Assembly: GCA_003533785.1 (NCBI GenBank)
Contig: DQCR01000050.1
Span: 1-64,000 of the forward strand
Reading direction: 5' to 3'
Source: Flavobacteriaceae bacterium
GTDB taxonomy: Bacteria > Bacteroidota > Bacteroidia > Flavobacteriales > Flavobacteriaceae
Length of the DNA: 64,000 nt
How positions within the stretch are numbered: position 1 is the stretch's first letter; the number at the start of each line of letters is the position of its first letter. Positions 18,846-27,986 of the stretch are shown piece by piece. The notes under the pieces are model-generated. The model saw only the letters and a list, made by a program, of their open reading frames with translations. It searched no databases and had not been told where the DNA came from. The translations under genes were made by a program, and so were the position numbers.

Positions 18846-19876
18846 AAACCTACTTACGCAAGCACCTTCAGAAGCACGCCATTTATCAATCGGCACGCCA
18901 AGAATTTTCTGAAAATGGGAATGACTTAATTTTATTAGATGCCAATGAAAATCCATTTGACTGGCCCTACAATCGTTACCCTGATCCCTTACAACTAAAA
19001 TTACGAAAGGCCATAAGCGCTTGGCGTAATGTGCCACCAAGTCAAATTTACCTAGGGAATGGAAGCGATGAAATAATCAATCAACTGGTTTTGGGTTTTT
19101 GTGAACCCAAAGAAGAAAAAATATTAATTTGTCCTCCCACGTTTGGTATGTATAAAGTAGCTGCTGAACTCTTCCAAGTACCGCTTTATCAAGTTCCTCT
19201 TACCCCGCAATTTCAACTCGATGTACCAACCATCCTTCAGTCAATTAAATCTGATATGAAATTGTTTTTTCTTCCCACACCGAATAACCCTACAGGAAAT
19301 CGATTCAAAACGGAAGATATTCAGAAAATAGCAGCTGCTTTCCCTGGAATTGTTGTTGTTGACGAAGCCTATGCAGAATTTAGTCCAGAAGCTTCTGCTT
19401 TAAGCTGGCAGTCAGAATACCCAAACATAGTGGTTCTCCAAACTTTCTCTAAAGCGCAGGGAATGGCAGGAGCCCGATTGGGAATGGCTTTTGGATCTGA
19501 AAATATTATCGACGGTTTATTAAAAGTGAAAGCTCCCTATAATTTAAATAGCCTAACCCTCGAGGCTGCCTTAGACCAAGTCGAGAACCAACAAGGACGT
19601 GTGAGAGAAATGGTTGCTCTATTAACTAAAGAACGCAAACGAGTGATAAATGCTCTGGAATCTTTGCCGTATGTAGAATCTATTTTCCCGTCAGACGCTA
19701 ATTTTTTTATGCTCCGAGTGGATGACAGTCGACTTCGCTACAATCAATTAATAGAGAATAATATCGTAGTTCGTCAAGCATCACATTATTTGGGTTGTGA
19801 GAACTGCCTTCGTATTAGTGTAGGTGCGCCCAGTGAAAACGATAAACTCCTTCAAGTGATGAATAATTTAAAATAA
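18842..19876 (+). CDS. hisC: Histidinol-phosphate aminotransferase
   Basis: PLP enzyme converting imidazole-acetol phosphate to histidinol phosphate. 344 residues. LDANENPFDWPYNRYPDP, the PTPNNPTGN loop, VVDEAYAEF, and the PLP-lysine motif TFSKAQGMAGARLG are all visible. Overlaps hisD (ATGA) and precedes hisB by 3 nt. Confidence 0.97.
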   Translation: MKTYLRKHLQKHAIYQSARQEFSENGNDLILLDANENPFDWPYNRYPDPLQLKLRKAISAWRNVPPSQIYLGNGSDEIINQLVLGFCEPKEEKILICPPTFGMYKVAAELFQVPLYQVPLTPQFQLDVPTILQSIKSDMKLFFLPTPNNPTGNRFKTEDIQKIAAAFPGIVVVDEAYAEFSPEASALSWQSEYPNIVVLQTFSKAQGMAGARLGMAFGSENIIDGLLKVKAPYNLNSLTLEAALDQVENQQGRVREMVALLTKERKRVINALESLPYVESIFPSDANFFMLRVDDSRLRYNQLIENNIVVRQASHYLGCENCLRISVGAPSENDKLLQVMNNLK

Positions 19877-19879
19877 ATT

Positions 19880-21013
19880 ATGAAGAAAATTTTATTTATA
19901 GATCGTGATGGAACACTAGTGAAAGAACCTCCAAATGATTATCAGTTGGATGCTTTTGAAAAATTACAATTTTATCCAGGAGCCTTAGAGTATCTATCTA
20001 AAATTGCACGTGAATTGGATTATGAATTGGTAATGGTAACGAATCAAGATGGATTGGGTACTGCAAGCTTCCCAGAAGATACCTTTTGGCCAGTACACCA
20101 ATTGATAGTAGATACTTTTGATGGAGTAGGGGTGCATTTTAAGGAAGTGCATATAGACAAGAGTTTTGCAAAAGAAAATACCCCCACTCGCAAGCCAAAC
20201 ACTGGCATGTTGTCTGCATATATGAATTCGAAAAACTATGACCTAGACCAATCATTTGTCATTGGTGATCGACCAACAGACATGCAGTTGGCATCCAACC
20301 TTTCGTGTTCGGGAATTTACATGGGTACAGAGGCTAGCCTCGGTCATGAAGAAGTAGTAAAACAAGAATGGAAATCCTCCATCGCAATGACCACAACAGA
20401 TTGGCAAAAAATTTATGAGTTTTTAAAACTGGAAAGTCGTCAGGTCGTCTGGGAACGAAATACCAAAGAAACTCAGATTTCACTACGTCTCAATTTAGAT
20501 GGTAGTGGAACCAGTCAGATTGATACGGGTATTGCTTTTTTCGATCATATGCTCGATCAATTGGCACGTCACGGCCAATTGGACTTAGAAATGAAAGTAC
20601 AAGGTGACTTAGAGATTGATGAGCATCATACTATTGAGGACGCAGCACTAGCCCTCGGTGAAGCTTTTCATTCAGCATTAGGTAATAAAATGGGAATAGA
20701 GCGCTACGGATTTTGTCTTCCAATGGACGATTGCTTGGCTCAGGTATCCATAGATTTCGGGGGTCGCCCTTGGCTGGTGTGGGAGGCTTCTTTTCATCGG
20801 GAATATGTTGGAAAAATGCCCACGGAAATGTTTATGCATTTTTTTAAATCATTTTCTGATACAGCTAAAGTGAACCTTAATATCCAAGCCTCAGGTCAGA
20901 ACGAGCATCACAAAATTGAAGCCATTTTCAAAGCCTTTGCCAAAGCAATTAAAATGGCCTTAAAACGAGATACAAATAGTAGTATTTTACCCACAACCAA
21001 AGGAATTATATAA
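19880..21013 (+). CDS. hisB: Bifunctional histidinol-phosphatase / imidazoleglycerol-phosphate dehydratase
   Basis: 377 residues. The N-terminal HAD phosphatase (1-165) has the nucleophile motif FIDRDGTLV and [12 protein letters not shown]. The C-terminal dehydratase (about 185-377) has [32 protein letters not shown] and GGRPWLVW, with manganese-binding histidines. The fused form is shared by enterobacteria and Bacteroidetes. TAATG overlap with hisH. Confidence 0.97.
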   Translation: MKKILFIDRDGTLVKEPPNDYQLDAFEKLQFYPGALEYLSKIARELDYELVMVTNQDGLGTASFPEDTFWPVHQLIVDTFDGVGVHFKEVHIDKSFAKENTPTRKPNTGMLSAYMNSKNYDLDQSFVIGDRPTDMQLASNLSCSGIYMGTEASLGHEEVVKQEWKSSIAMTTTDWQKIYEFLKLESRQVVWERNTKETQISLRLNLDGSGTSQIDTGIAFFDHMLDQLARHGQLDLEMKVQGDLEIDEHHTIEDAALALGEAFHSALGNKMGIERYGFCLPMDDCLAQVSIDFGGRPWLVWEASFHREYVGKMPTEMFMHFFKSFSDTAKVNLNIQASGQNEHHKIEAIFKAFAKAIKMALKRDTNSSILPTTKGII

Positions 21014-21597
21014 TGGAAGTAGTGGTGTTGGATTACGGTGCTGGAAATGTCAGAAGTGTTGTATTTGCCTTAGAAAGATTGGGAATTAGTGCCCGATTGA
21101 GTAATGACCCTCAGGTGATATCCAATGCAGATTATATCATATTCCCAGGCCAAGGAGCGGCGGCCATGGCTATGAATAAACTCAATCTTTATGGACTCAC
21201 CGCTGTATTGCCCAATCTGAAACAGCCTATTCTTGGTATTTGTCTTGGGATGCAACTTTTGTTTGAAAACACAGAGGAAGGAAACACTCGGGGGTTGGGC
21301 ATCCTCAAAGGCTCCGTTAAAAAGTTTGAATCGGGTAAAATTCCTCAAATGGGTTGGAATTCACTCCAAAACCTTAGAGGATCCCTCTTTGATTCTATAA
21401 ATGAAAACACACATATGTACTTGGTGCACAGCTACTATGCTCCTGTAGTACCGGAAACATTGGCCACAACAACTTATGGCACTACCTACAGTGTAGCCGT
21501 CCAAAAAGATAATTTTTACGGAGTCCAGTTTCATCCAGAAAAAAGCAGTCAAGCGGGACAACAACTCCTTCAAAACTTTCTACAAATTAAGCAATGA
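21013..21597 (+). CDS. hisH: Imidazole glycerol phosphate synthase, glutamine amidotransferase subunit
   Basis: Releases ammonia from glutamine for HisF. 194 residues with the class I triad: Cys in [10 protein letters not shown], and His and Glu in GVQFHPEKS. The oxyanion strand and FPGQGA loop are present. Overlaps hisA by 4 nt. Its partner hisF is two genes downstream. Confidence 0.97.
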   Translation: MEVVVLDYGAGNVRSVVFALERLGISARLSNDPQVISNADYIIFPGQGAAAMAMNKLNLYGLTAVLPNLKQPILGICLGMQLLFENTEEGNTRGLGILKGSVKKFESGKIPQMGWNSLQNLRGSLFDSINENTHMYLVHSYYAPVVPETLATTTYGTTYSVAVQKDNFYGVQFHPEKSSQAGQQLLQNFLQIKQ

Positions 21598-22310
21598 GAA
21601 TTATCCCAGCCATAGACATTATCGAAGGAAAATGCGTGCGGCTCTCGCAAGGGAATTATGCTAAGAAAACTGTCTACAGTGACAATCCTCTGGAAATAGC
21701 CCAGCGATTTGAAGACCACGGGATTCGTCATTTACATGTAGTGGACCTAGAAGGAGCAAAGGCAGATAAAATTATAAATTATAAAGCGCTTGAACAGTTG
21801 GCAAAACGAACGCGCTTAAAAATAGATTTTGGAGGGGGACTCAAATCCTCAGAGGACTTGCGTATTGCTTTTGAATGCGGCGCCAGTCAGATAACTGGGG
21901 GAAGTATTGCTGTTCAACAACCCAAACTATTTTTGGAATGGGTGCAAACGTATGGATCAGAAAAAATAATTTTAGGAGCGGATGTCCGCGATGAAAAGAT
22001 TGCTACTAGCGGTTGGCTAGAGACTTCTGATCAACAATTATTACCTTTTCTAAACAACTATTTTGATCAAGGAATTAGGAACGTTATTTGCACAGATATT
22101 AGCAAAGACGGGATGTTGCAGGGTCCTTCTATAGACCTTTATTGCAAAATACTCGATCAGCTTCCAGAAATTAACTTATTTGCTTCGGGTGGGGTACAAC
22201 AACTAGGTGATTTAGAGGTATTGAATGAAATTGGATGCAAAGGGGTTATTATTGGTAAGGCTTTGTATGAAAACCGAATCACCTTAAAAGAACTAACTAC
22301 TTTTATCTAA
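21594..22310 (+). CDS. hisA: ProFAR isomerase (phosphoribosylformimino-AICAR-P isomerase)
   Basis: 238-residue half-barrel-repeat TIM barrel. The catalytic Asp pair is seen in [18 protein letters not shown] near the start and in [27 protein letters not shown] and [11 protein letters not shown] bind phosphate. TAATG overlap with the next gene, which is not a his gene. Confidence 0.97.
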   Translation: MRIIPAIDIIEGKCVRLSQGNYAKKTVYSDNPLEIAQRFEDHGIRHLHVVDLEGAKADKIINYKALEQLAKRTRLKIDFGGGLKSSEDLRIAFECGASQITGGSIAVQQPKLFLEWVQTYGSEKIILGADVRDEKIATSGWLETSDQQLLPFLNNYFDQGIRNVICTDISKDGMLQGPSIDLYCKILDQLPEINLFASGGVQQLGDLEVLNEIGCKGVIIGKALYENRITLKELTTFI

Positions 22311-22819
22311 TGGAAAATCAAAATCTGTGTCAAGCCTTTAAGGATAGCTGTTGTTTTCGATTGAATGAAGCTGTGAGAATGATTGAAATCGCTCTTTCAA
22401 AAGTCAAACCCTCTCAAGGATGGGAGCGACCCAATAATCACACTTTGAGCTTGGCCAATCAACTTCTGCATTTGAATGGAAACATGACCCAATACATTCT
22501 TGCAACCTTGGGTGATCAATTCGATGAACGCCTTCGAGACGAAGAATTCACACTTCAAGAAGGAGAAAGTGTTATGAATCTTTGGACCTCTTTAAAAACT
22601 ACTGTAGAAGAAGCCAAACAATGCATTGAAACTTGTACAGAAGGGGATTTTACGCGAGTGTATGAAGTTCAGGGGTTCGAATTAGCGGGAGCTGATGTTG
22701 CCCTTCATGCCGTCGAACACTTTTCCTACCATACCGGGCAAATTGCTTTTTGGGTAAAGCAACTCACGAATGCACCGCTTGGGTTTTATGAGGGTTTTGA
22801 TTTAAATTCAAAAATCTAA
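22310..22819 (+). CDS. DinB-like (DUF1572-type) protein inside the his operon
   Basis: 169 residues, a four-helix DinB-fold protein. The family's three metal-binding histidines are kept: one in NQLLHLNGN and two in [15 protein letters not shown]. DinB relatives include thiol-dependent transferases (bacillithiol or mycothiol) and many of unknown function. It has TAATG one-base overlaps with hisA before it and hisF after it, so it is translated as part of the operon. No step of histidine synthesis lacks an enzyme here, so its role is not obvious; detoxification of a reactive intermediate or thiol chemistry would be speculation. Confidence 0.85.
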   Translation: MENQNLCQAFKDSCCFRLNEAVRMIEIALSKVKPSQGWERPNNHTLSLANQLLHLNGNMTQYILATLGDQFDERLRDEEFTLQEGESVMNLWTSLKTTVEEAKQCIETCTEGDFTRVYEVQGFELAGADVALHAVEHFSYHTGQIAFWVKQLTNAPLGFYEGFDLNSKI

Positions 22820-23574
22820 TGCTCTGTAAACGAATCATTCCTTGCTTGGACATCAAAGACGGTAGAACTGTCAAGGGCGTTAATTTTGTTAATTTAAAGG
22901 ATGCTGGAGATCCAGTCACATTAGCTCGGCAATATGCGCAAGAAGGGGCAGACGAATTGGTCTTTCTTGATATTTCTGCAACGGAACAAAAGCGTAAAAC
23001 CTTGGTAGAGTTAGTCGAAAATGTTGCTAGAGCAATAGACATCCCTTTCACTGTGGGGGGAGGGATAAATAGTGTAGACGATGTGCATGCATTATTGCAA
23101 CATGGCGCCGATAAAGTGTCTGTAAACTCAGCAGCCGTCCGACGTCCTGAATTGATAAGAGAAATTGCTCGTGAATTTGGAAGTCAGTGTTTGGTTGTGG
23201 CGGTAGATGCCAAACAGATAAACAGCCATTGGAAAGTTCACCTAGTGGGGGGGAAGGTAGCAACCGACATTGATCTGTTTGAATGGGCAGCGATCGTTGA
23301 ACAACAAGGTGCAGGTGAGCTCTTGTTTACCTCCATGGATCACGATGGTACAAAAAACGGATTTGCCAACGAAGCGTTAGTACAACTCTCAAGGTCACGT
23401 CGCATTCCAATAATTGCCTCTGGGGGTGCGGGAAGTATTGCACATTTCACAGATACTTTCATTCAAGGTGAGGCGGACGCCGCTTTGGCGGCAAGCGTTT
23501 TCCACTATGGAGCGATCCCCATTCCAGAACTCAAGGCTCAACTAGCAAACCATCAAATACCTGTCCGATTATGA
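22819..23574 (+). CDS. hisF: Imidazole glycerol phosphate synthase, cyclase subunit
   Basis: 251-residue TIM barrel. [21 protein letters not shown] has the first catalytic Asp, and the second lies in [23 protein letters not shown] and [12 protein letters not shown] bind phosphate. Takes ammonia from HisH and yields IGP plus AICAR. Overlaps hisIE by 4 nt (ATGA). Confidence 0.98.
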   Translation: MLCKRIIPCLDIKDGRTVKGVNFVNLKDAGDPVTLARQYAQEGADELVFLDISATEQKRKTLVELVENVARAIDIPFTVGGGINSVDDVHALLQHGADKVSVNSAAVRRPELIREIAREFGSQCLVVAVDAKQINSHWKVHLVGGKVATDIDLFEWAAIVEQQGAGELLFTSMDHDGTKNGFANEALVQLSRSRRIPIIASGGAGSIAHFTDTFIQGEADAALAASVFHYGAIPIPELKAQLANHQIPVRL

Positions 23575-24170
23575 AAACACCTAATTTTGAGAAAGGATTC
23601 AACAACCTCTTACCTGCAATCGTTCAAGATGTCTATACCAAAAGTGTATTAATGTTGGGATATATGAATGAAGAGGCATGGACACAAACCCTGGCCTCTG
23701 GTCAAGTGACCTTCTTCAGTCGAAGCAAACAACGTCTTTGGACCAAAGGGGAGCAAAGTGGTAATTATTTAACTTTTGTAAGTGGTTCTTTAGATTGCGA
23801 CTCTGACACGTTTCTTATTCAAGCCAAGCCCACAGGCCCTGTTTGTCATAGGGGAACAGATACTTGTTGGGAAGAGGAGAACAAAGCTCCCTGGTTTTTT
23901 ATTTCTGAATTAGAAGCTATAATTGCGTCACGAAAAGAAACTCTCCAACCCAATAGTTATGTGAGTCAACTTTTTGCCAAAGGGATCAATAAAATAGCAC
24001 AGAAAGTAGGAGAAGAAGCAGTGGAAATGGTTATTGAAGCCAAGGATAATAATTCAGAACTTTTTCTTAATGAAAGTGCTGACTTACTTTTTCACTATTT
24101 AATTTTACTTCAAGCAAAAGGTTATCAATTAAACGATGTCCTTAAGATTCTAGAGTCTCGCAATAAATAA
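23571..24170 (+). CDS. hisI: Fused phosphoribosyl-AMP cyclohydrolase / phosphoribosyl-ATP pyrophosphatase
   Basis: 199 residues. HisI half (about 1-110): [18 protein letters not shown], zinc cysteines in LDCDSDT and [12 protein letters not shown]. HisE half (about 115-199): [21 protein letters not shown] with the acidic metal-binding cluster. Carries out steps two and three of the pathway. Last gene of the operon; no clear terminator follows, and the next gene has its own candidate promoter. Confidence 0.97.
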   Translation: MKTPNFEKGFNNLLPAIVQDVYTKSVLMLGYMNEEAWTQTLASGQVTFFSRSKQRLWTKGEQSGNYLTFVSGSLDCDSDTFLIQAKPTGPVCHRGTDTCWEEENKAPWFFISELEAIIASRKETLQPNSYVSQLFAKGINKIAQKVGEEAVEMVIEAKDNNSELFLNESADLLFHYLILLQAKGYQLNDVLKILESRNK

Positions 24171-24176
24171 ATAGTT

Positions 24177-24184
24177 TAACTTTA
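24177..24184 (+). promoter_or_regulatory. Candidate -7 box, TAACTTTA
   Basis: One mismatch to TAnnTTTG, ending 4 nt before the ATG at 24189. It would let the DUF2461 gene be expressed separately from the his operon. Confidence 0.35.
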
Positions 24185-24188
24185 GCAA

Positions 24189-24860
24189 ATGGCTATAGTA
24201 CCTAAGCACACTTTTACGTTTTTAAACACCTTAAAAGCAAATAACAATCGGGAGTGGTTTGAAGCAAATAAACCTGATTTTAAAGAGGTAGAGGGGCAAG
24301 TAAAAAAGGTGGCGGAACAGATTACTACTAAGCTCAATGAAGCGGATAGCATCGATAAAACCAAATTATTTCGCATTTACCGTGATGTTCGTTTTTCAAA
24401 AGACAAAACTCCGTATAAAACACACTTCGCTATTGCTTTTCATAGAGAAAAACCCCATCTACGTGGTGGTTATTATTTGCGTATTCGCCCAGGGGAAAGC
24501 TTTATAGCTGCTGGTTTTTGGGGTCCTGAAAAAGACGATTTATTTCGAATTCGTAAAGAATTGGAAGCTGATGTAGAAGAATATCGTAAACACACGGAAA
24601 ACCCTGAATTCAAAGCCATATGGGGAGACAATAAGGGAGAATGCGTAAAAACAGCCCCTAAAGGGTTTTCTAAAGATCATGCCAATATCGAATGGATTCG
24701 ATACAAACAACACTTATTCACCCATTCATTTACCGATAACGAAGTATTGCAAGAAGGTTTTACCGATACTGTAAATGAATGTTTTCAGGTCATGCGTCCT
24801 TTTTTTGATTATATGAGTAATATATTGACAACGGATCTCAATGGTGAAAGCCTTATATAA
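24189..24860 (+). CDS. DUF2461 / TIGR02453 family protein
   Basis: 223 residues matching the DUF2461 pattern: FLNTLKANNNREWFEANKPDF at the start, LFRIYRDVRFSKDKTPYKTHFAI in the middle, and GGYYLRIRPGESFIAAGFWGPEKDDLFRIRKEL. No signal peptide. The molecular function of this family is not known. It follows the his operon by 18 nt and is followed 13 nt later by the peptidase lipoprotein. Confidence 0.88.
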   Translation: MAIVPKHTFTFLNTLKANNNREWFEANKPDFKEVEGQVKKVAEQITTKLNEADSIDKTKLFRIYRDVRFSKDKTPYKTHFAIAFHREKPHLRGGYYLRIRPGESFIAAGFWGPEKDDLFRIRKELEADVEEYRKHTENPEFKAIWGDNKGECVKTAPKGFSKDHANIEWIRYKQHLFTHSFTDNEVLQEGFTDTVNECFQVMRPFFDYMSNILTTDLNGESLI

Positions 24861-24873
24861 TATCCTCTTCCAT

Positions 24874-26781
24874 ATGTTTAAAAAGTTTTCAGTTAGGCTC
24901 TGTATTATTGCTTTTGTTTTAGCTTCTTTACACTCCTGCGGTATCCTTCAGCCCAAGAACATTTCAACCCCGAAGGTTGCTGTGAGTATGGATCTAACTG
25001 CAGTTGAAAACGATCAGGTCTCCGTACGGATTGATCCGTTAAAAAATTTCAGTGGGGAAGTCATTTTTCACCTACCAAAATTGATTCCTGGAACCTATGA
25101 AAACTCAGATTTTGGACGTTTTGTTTCTCAGCTTAAAGTCTATGATTACAATAACAAGCAACTGTATGCAGAACGTATAGATGCAAATACATGGCGCATC
25201 CCACAGGGACAAAAACTAGACTATATTAGTTACCAAGTAGATGATACATTCGACAGTAATGAAGGGAAAGAGATTTATCCTATGGGAGGGACCAAAATTG
25301 AAAAGGACAAGGTATTCCTTCTGAACCTTCATGGATTTATAGGGTATTTTGAAGGGGGGGAAGAATGGGCCCATCATCTAACAATAACCTCCCCAGATAA
25401 ACTACGCCCTTACACCTCAATGACAAGCGAATCCCAGTCCAAAGATAAAGATGTATTTCTAGCCAACCGATATTTTAATATTATCGACGACCCCATAATG
25501 TATGCTCCAGTAAATAATATTTCTTTTGAATTGGATGATATAACTGTGAATCTAGCAGTTTATTCTCCCTCGGAGAAATACCAAGCAGCTGACTTTAAGG
25601 AAACACTCTTTGAAATGATGAAAGCGCAAAAACGCTTTTTGGGAGAAGCCAATACTACAGAACGCTATGAAGTACTTCTCCTTTTAATGGACGAGGAAGA
25701 ATTGAATTTTTTTGGAGGAATGCAAGGGGCTCTAGAACACCATCGCTCCACAACGGTTGTATTTTACGAAAACCTAGAAGCGTCGGCTTTAAAAAAGTAT
25801 ATCACTGATATTGTGTCTCATGAATTCTTTCACACACTAACCCCCTTAAACATCCATTCCGAACAAATTCACAATTTCAACTACAATGAAGCAGTGATGT
25901 CACAACACCTTTGGTTGTATGAAGGCACTACTGAATATTTTTCACACCTATTTCAGGTTCAGCAAGGACTAATAGATACCAATGAATTTTATGATCGATT
26001 GCTCGAAATGATTACTAAATCCAAGCGGTATGACGATGCGATGTCATTCACCGAGATGAGCACAAATATTGTAGAAGAGCCCTATCAGAGTAATTATCCC
26101 AATGTATATGAGAAAGGTCCCCTGATCAATCTTTGCTTGGATTTAATTATTCGAGAAATCACATATGGACAAAAAGGGATATTGAATATTCTTCAAGACT
26201 TATCCAAAAAGTATGGTGTAGACCAGCCCTTTGAGGATGCGAGCCTTTTTAGAGAAATTACCGCAATGTCATCAGCCCTTGTAGGAGCCTTCTTCAAAAA
26301 ACACGTGATCGGTAATACTCCAATTGATTATGAAATTTTTTTCAATAAAGTAGGCCTACGCATTACAGAAGAAACCGTTATAGACTCAAATATAGTCCTA
26401 ATTGGAAAACAGTTTCCGTTCATAACGGTAGCTTATAGCGAAGTGGGCGAGGAGACCTTGTTAGTTCAAGATTTGAATACACCTTTAAAAAGGCTTGGGT
26501 TTGAAATAGGAGATCGTGTCACAAATTTTAATGGCAAACAGATCCCTTCAAACATTATGGAAAACATCGAACTTGTCAATGATATTTTTGAAGAAGCATT
26601 TGAATGGGAAGCAGACGACCGTGTGTTTTTCGAAATAGAACGCAATGGAAACTCTCTACGCTTAGAAGGACAAGTGAATGGAATTCAAGAGACGCGAGAG
26701 GTACTCCGTTCCGAAGAAAATCCCAACCAACGCCAATTGGAACTCAGAAATGCATGGTTGCAACAGTCGCCAGCAGAATAG
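24874..26781 (+). CDS. M61 glycyl aminopeptidase family lipoprotein
   Basis: 635 residues from ATG 24874, chosen because it gives a proper lipoprotein signal MFKKFSVRLCIIAFVLASLHSC with C22 as the acylated residue; an upstream ATG at 24841 would spoil it. The M61 N-terminal beta domain is followed by the zinc site HEFFH at 316-320, then HLWLYEGTTEYFSH carrying the third ligand. A PDZ domain lies near the end (GFEIGDRVTNFNGKQI). M61 enzymes remove N-terminal Gly or Ala. Expected on the periplasmic side of a membrane. Confidence 0.9.
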   Translation: MFKKFSVRLCIIAFVLASLHSCGILQPKNISTPKVAVSMDLTAVENDQVSVRIDPLKNFSGEVIFHLPKLIPGTYENSDFGRFVSQLKVYDYNNKQLYAERIDANTWRIPQGQKLDYISYQVDDTFDSNEGKEIYPMGGTKIEKDKVFLLNLHGFIGYFEGGEEWAHHLTITSPDKLRPYTSMTSESQSKDKDVFLANRYFNIIDDPIMYAPVNNISFELDDITVNLAVYSPSEKYQAADFKETLFEMMKAQKRFLGEANTTERYEVLLLLMDEEELNFFGGMQGALEHHRSTTVVFYENLEASALKKYITDIVSHEFFHTLTPLNIHSEQIHNFNYNEAVMSQHLWLYEGTTEYFSHLFQVQQGLIDTNEFYDRLLEMITKSKRYDDAMSFTEMSTNIVEEPYQSNYPNVYEKGPLINLCLDLIIREITYGQKGILNILQDLSKKYGVDQPFEDASLFREITAMSSALVGAFFKKHVIGNTPIDYEIFFNKVGLRITEETVIDSNIVLIGKQFPFITVAYSEVGEETLLVQDLNTPLKRLGFEIGDRVTNFNGKQIPSNIMENIELVNDIFEEAFEWEADDRVFFEIERNGNSLRLEGQVNGIQETREVLRSEENPNQRQLELRNAWLQQSPAE

Positions 26782-26810
26782 ACGTTTTTAATTCTATGGA
26801 CTGACTAAGG

Positions 26811-27224
26811 TCAAACAGATTGTGTCAAAGGCCCTTCGAACAGTTGAATTTGATCTTGCAGTCGTGTCATTACCATTTGCATCATACGCTTGTTGAGAGC
26901 CGAAGAGTGTTGAGTATACTTTTCGTATTCTGACACTGTAAATTGACCAATAACCATACCTTTTAGGGCATTACGTAACTTCTGGTCTTTGAAAATGGCG
27001 TTTTCTATGTAAGCAAGCCGCTTTTCTGTACTTAGATCATAAAAAACACCTTTGTGCTTTTCAATATAGTTACGAAAAACAACAATGAATAATGGGTTTT
27101 GTAATTTCAATATAGGCCGCAACGTCTGATTTTGAAAACGTTCTTGTTCACCCATTTGATCGAAATGCTGTATTTTTTTAATTTCTGGACGGATTCGGAG
27201 CAGGTCATTGGGTCGATCATTCAT
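26811..27224 (-). CDS. Conserved protein of unknown function
   Basis: 137 residues from ATG 27224; an upstream in-frame TTG at 27242 overlaps the -7 box and is rejected. No signal or membrane segment; helical and rich in Gln, Lys and Arg. Motifs FQNQTLRPILKLQN, YIENAIFKDQKLRNALKGMVIGQFT and SALNKRMMQMV recur in flavobacterial proteins sometimes labelled glyoxalase, a name the sequence does not support. Convergent with the M61 gene. Confidence 0.75.
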   Translation of the reverse strand: MNDRPNDLLRIRPEIKKIQHFDQMGEQERFQNQTLRPILKLQNPLFIVVFRNYIEKHKGVFYDLSTEKRLAYIENAIFKDQKLRNALKGMVIGQFTVSEYEKYTQHSSALNKRMMQMVMTRLQDQIQLFEGPLTQSV

Positions 27225-27239
27225 GTTTATGGTTTTTAT

Positions 27240-27247
27240 CAAATTTA
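27240..27247 (-). promoter_or_regulatory. -7 promoter box, TAAATTTG
   Basis: Exact TAnnTTTG on the minus strand, 15 nt before the ATG at 27224. Confidence 0.5.
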
Positions 27248-27359
27248 TAAGAGTTTAATAAAGTAACCCTTAATATGGGTAGGATATTATAAACAGATTA
27301 AGTTTATATTTTATAGCGTGAACTGAAGTATCCATTTTATAGGTATCCCATGATTTTTG

Positions 27360-27418
27360 TGATAAAATTTGATGAGATATGAGGGCCGATTAAAAAAATT
27401 ATTTTTTTAATTTTATCA
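27360..27418. repeat. Inverted repeat TGATAAAATT / AATTTTATCA
   Basis: Ten-base arms at 27360-27369 and 27409-27418 are exact reverse complements. They enclose most of the palindrome at 27389-27411. Could be an operator or an RNA stem, or chance in AT-rich DNA. Confidence 0.4.
27389..27411. repeat. Perfect 23-nt palindrome
   Basis: Arms ATTAAAAAAAT (27389-27399) and ATTTTTTTAAT (27401-27411) around one T. It could be a bidirectional terminator-like hairpin or a protein-binding dyad, about 105 nt before the HYC_CC_PP-like gene. Confidence 0.5.
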
Positions 27419-27515
27419 ATAAAGTATTGTTATACAACAAATTAAAAAATATAATGACACTATAAGGTCGTTTTTTATCATTAAGAGACACTTTAAAAAG
27501 CTTTCCTAAATTTGC

Positions 27516-27523
27516 TATATTTG
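27516..27523 (+). promoter_or_regulatory. -7 promoter box, TATATTTG
   Basis: Exact TAnnTTTG ending 4 nt before the GTG start at 27528. The -33 region is not obvious. Confidence 0.5.
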
Positions 27524-27527
27524 TATT

Positions 27528-27938
27528 GTGAGAAAGAAGTTTGTGTCCATATCACTCTGTTTGCTGCTCATGTTGAGTCCAATGAGCTATAGTTTTAATC
27601 TTCACTATTGTGGTGGACATCTAATAGCGATAGAAAGTGTCTTTAAAACCCACAAAGGCTGTGGCATGGAAGACATCACTACAATATTTTCATCGCAGGA
27701 AACCCTTCTGCAAACCGATTGTTGTGAAGATGTTCTGCTAAAACCAAATGGGATCGAAGATTTTTCGGTGGATATCGATTCAAAAATTACGGATTCTTGG
27801 GTGAAAGTTATGATCCCTACCAATCAAATCAGTAAGATTCCTTCCTCCAAATCGTTGGCAGTTGTATTGCTACCGAGGCCTCCCAGTCTCATCTATCATC
27901 GATATATGCGGTTTCAGCAATTACTCACCTATGGCTGA
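27528..27938 (+). CDS. HYC_CC_PP-like secreted cysteine protein
   Basis: 136 residues from a GTG start. Signal peptide at about 1-22 (hydrophobic SISLCLLLMLSPMSYS). The mature part has H26-Y-C28-G-G, C45, the CC pair at 65-66 and PRPP near 116, the pattern after which a Bacteroidetes family of small exported proteins is named. The Cys/His arrangement suggests metal binding. It begins a cluster with a TonB receptor and an HMA protein, so a periplasmic or outer-membrane metal role is inferred. Biochemical function not established. Confidence 0.75.
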   Translation: MRKKFVSISLCLLLMLSPMSYSFNLHYCGGHLIAIESVFKTHKGCGMEDITTIFSSQETLLQTDCCEDVLLKPNGIEDFSVDIDSKITDSWVKVMIPTNQISKIPSSKSLAVVLLPRPPSLIYHRYMRFQQLLTYG

Positions 27939-27986
27939 AAGAAATAATTGATCTATTCATCAATTATTCATCTTCAAGCCTTATTA

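Larger units (their letters stand above)
27225..27527. other. AT-rich divergent intergenic region
   Basis: About 300 nt without a gene, the longest such gap in the window. It holds -7 boxes for both flanking genes, a perfect 11-bp palindrome and a wider 10-bp inverted repeat (listed separately). No RNA gene was recognised. Confidence 0.6.

Noticed and set aside
27528-27938. Calling this gene a known copper chaperone
   Set aside because: Cys/His pattern and context suggest metal, but no direct evidence of copper or chaperone activity can be read.
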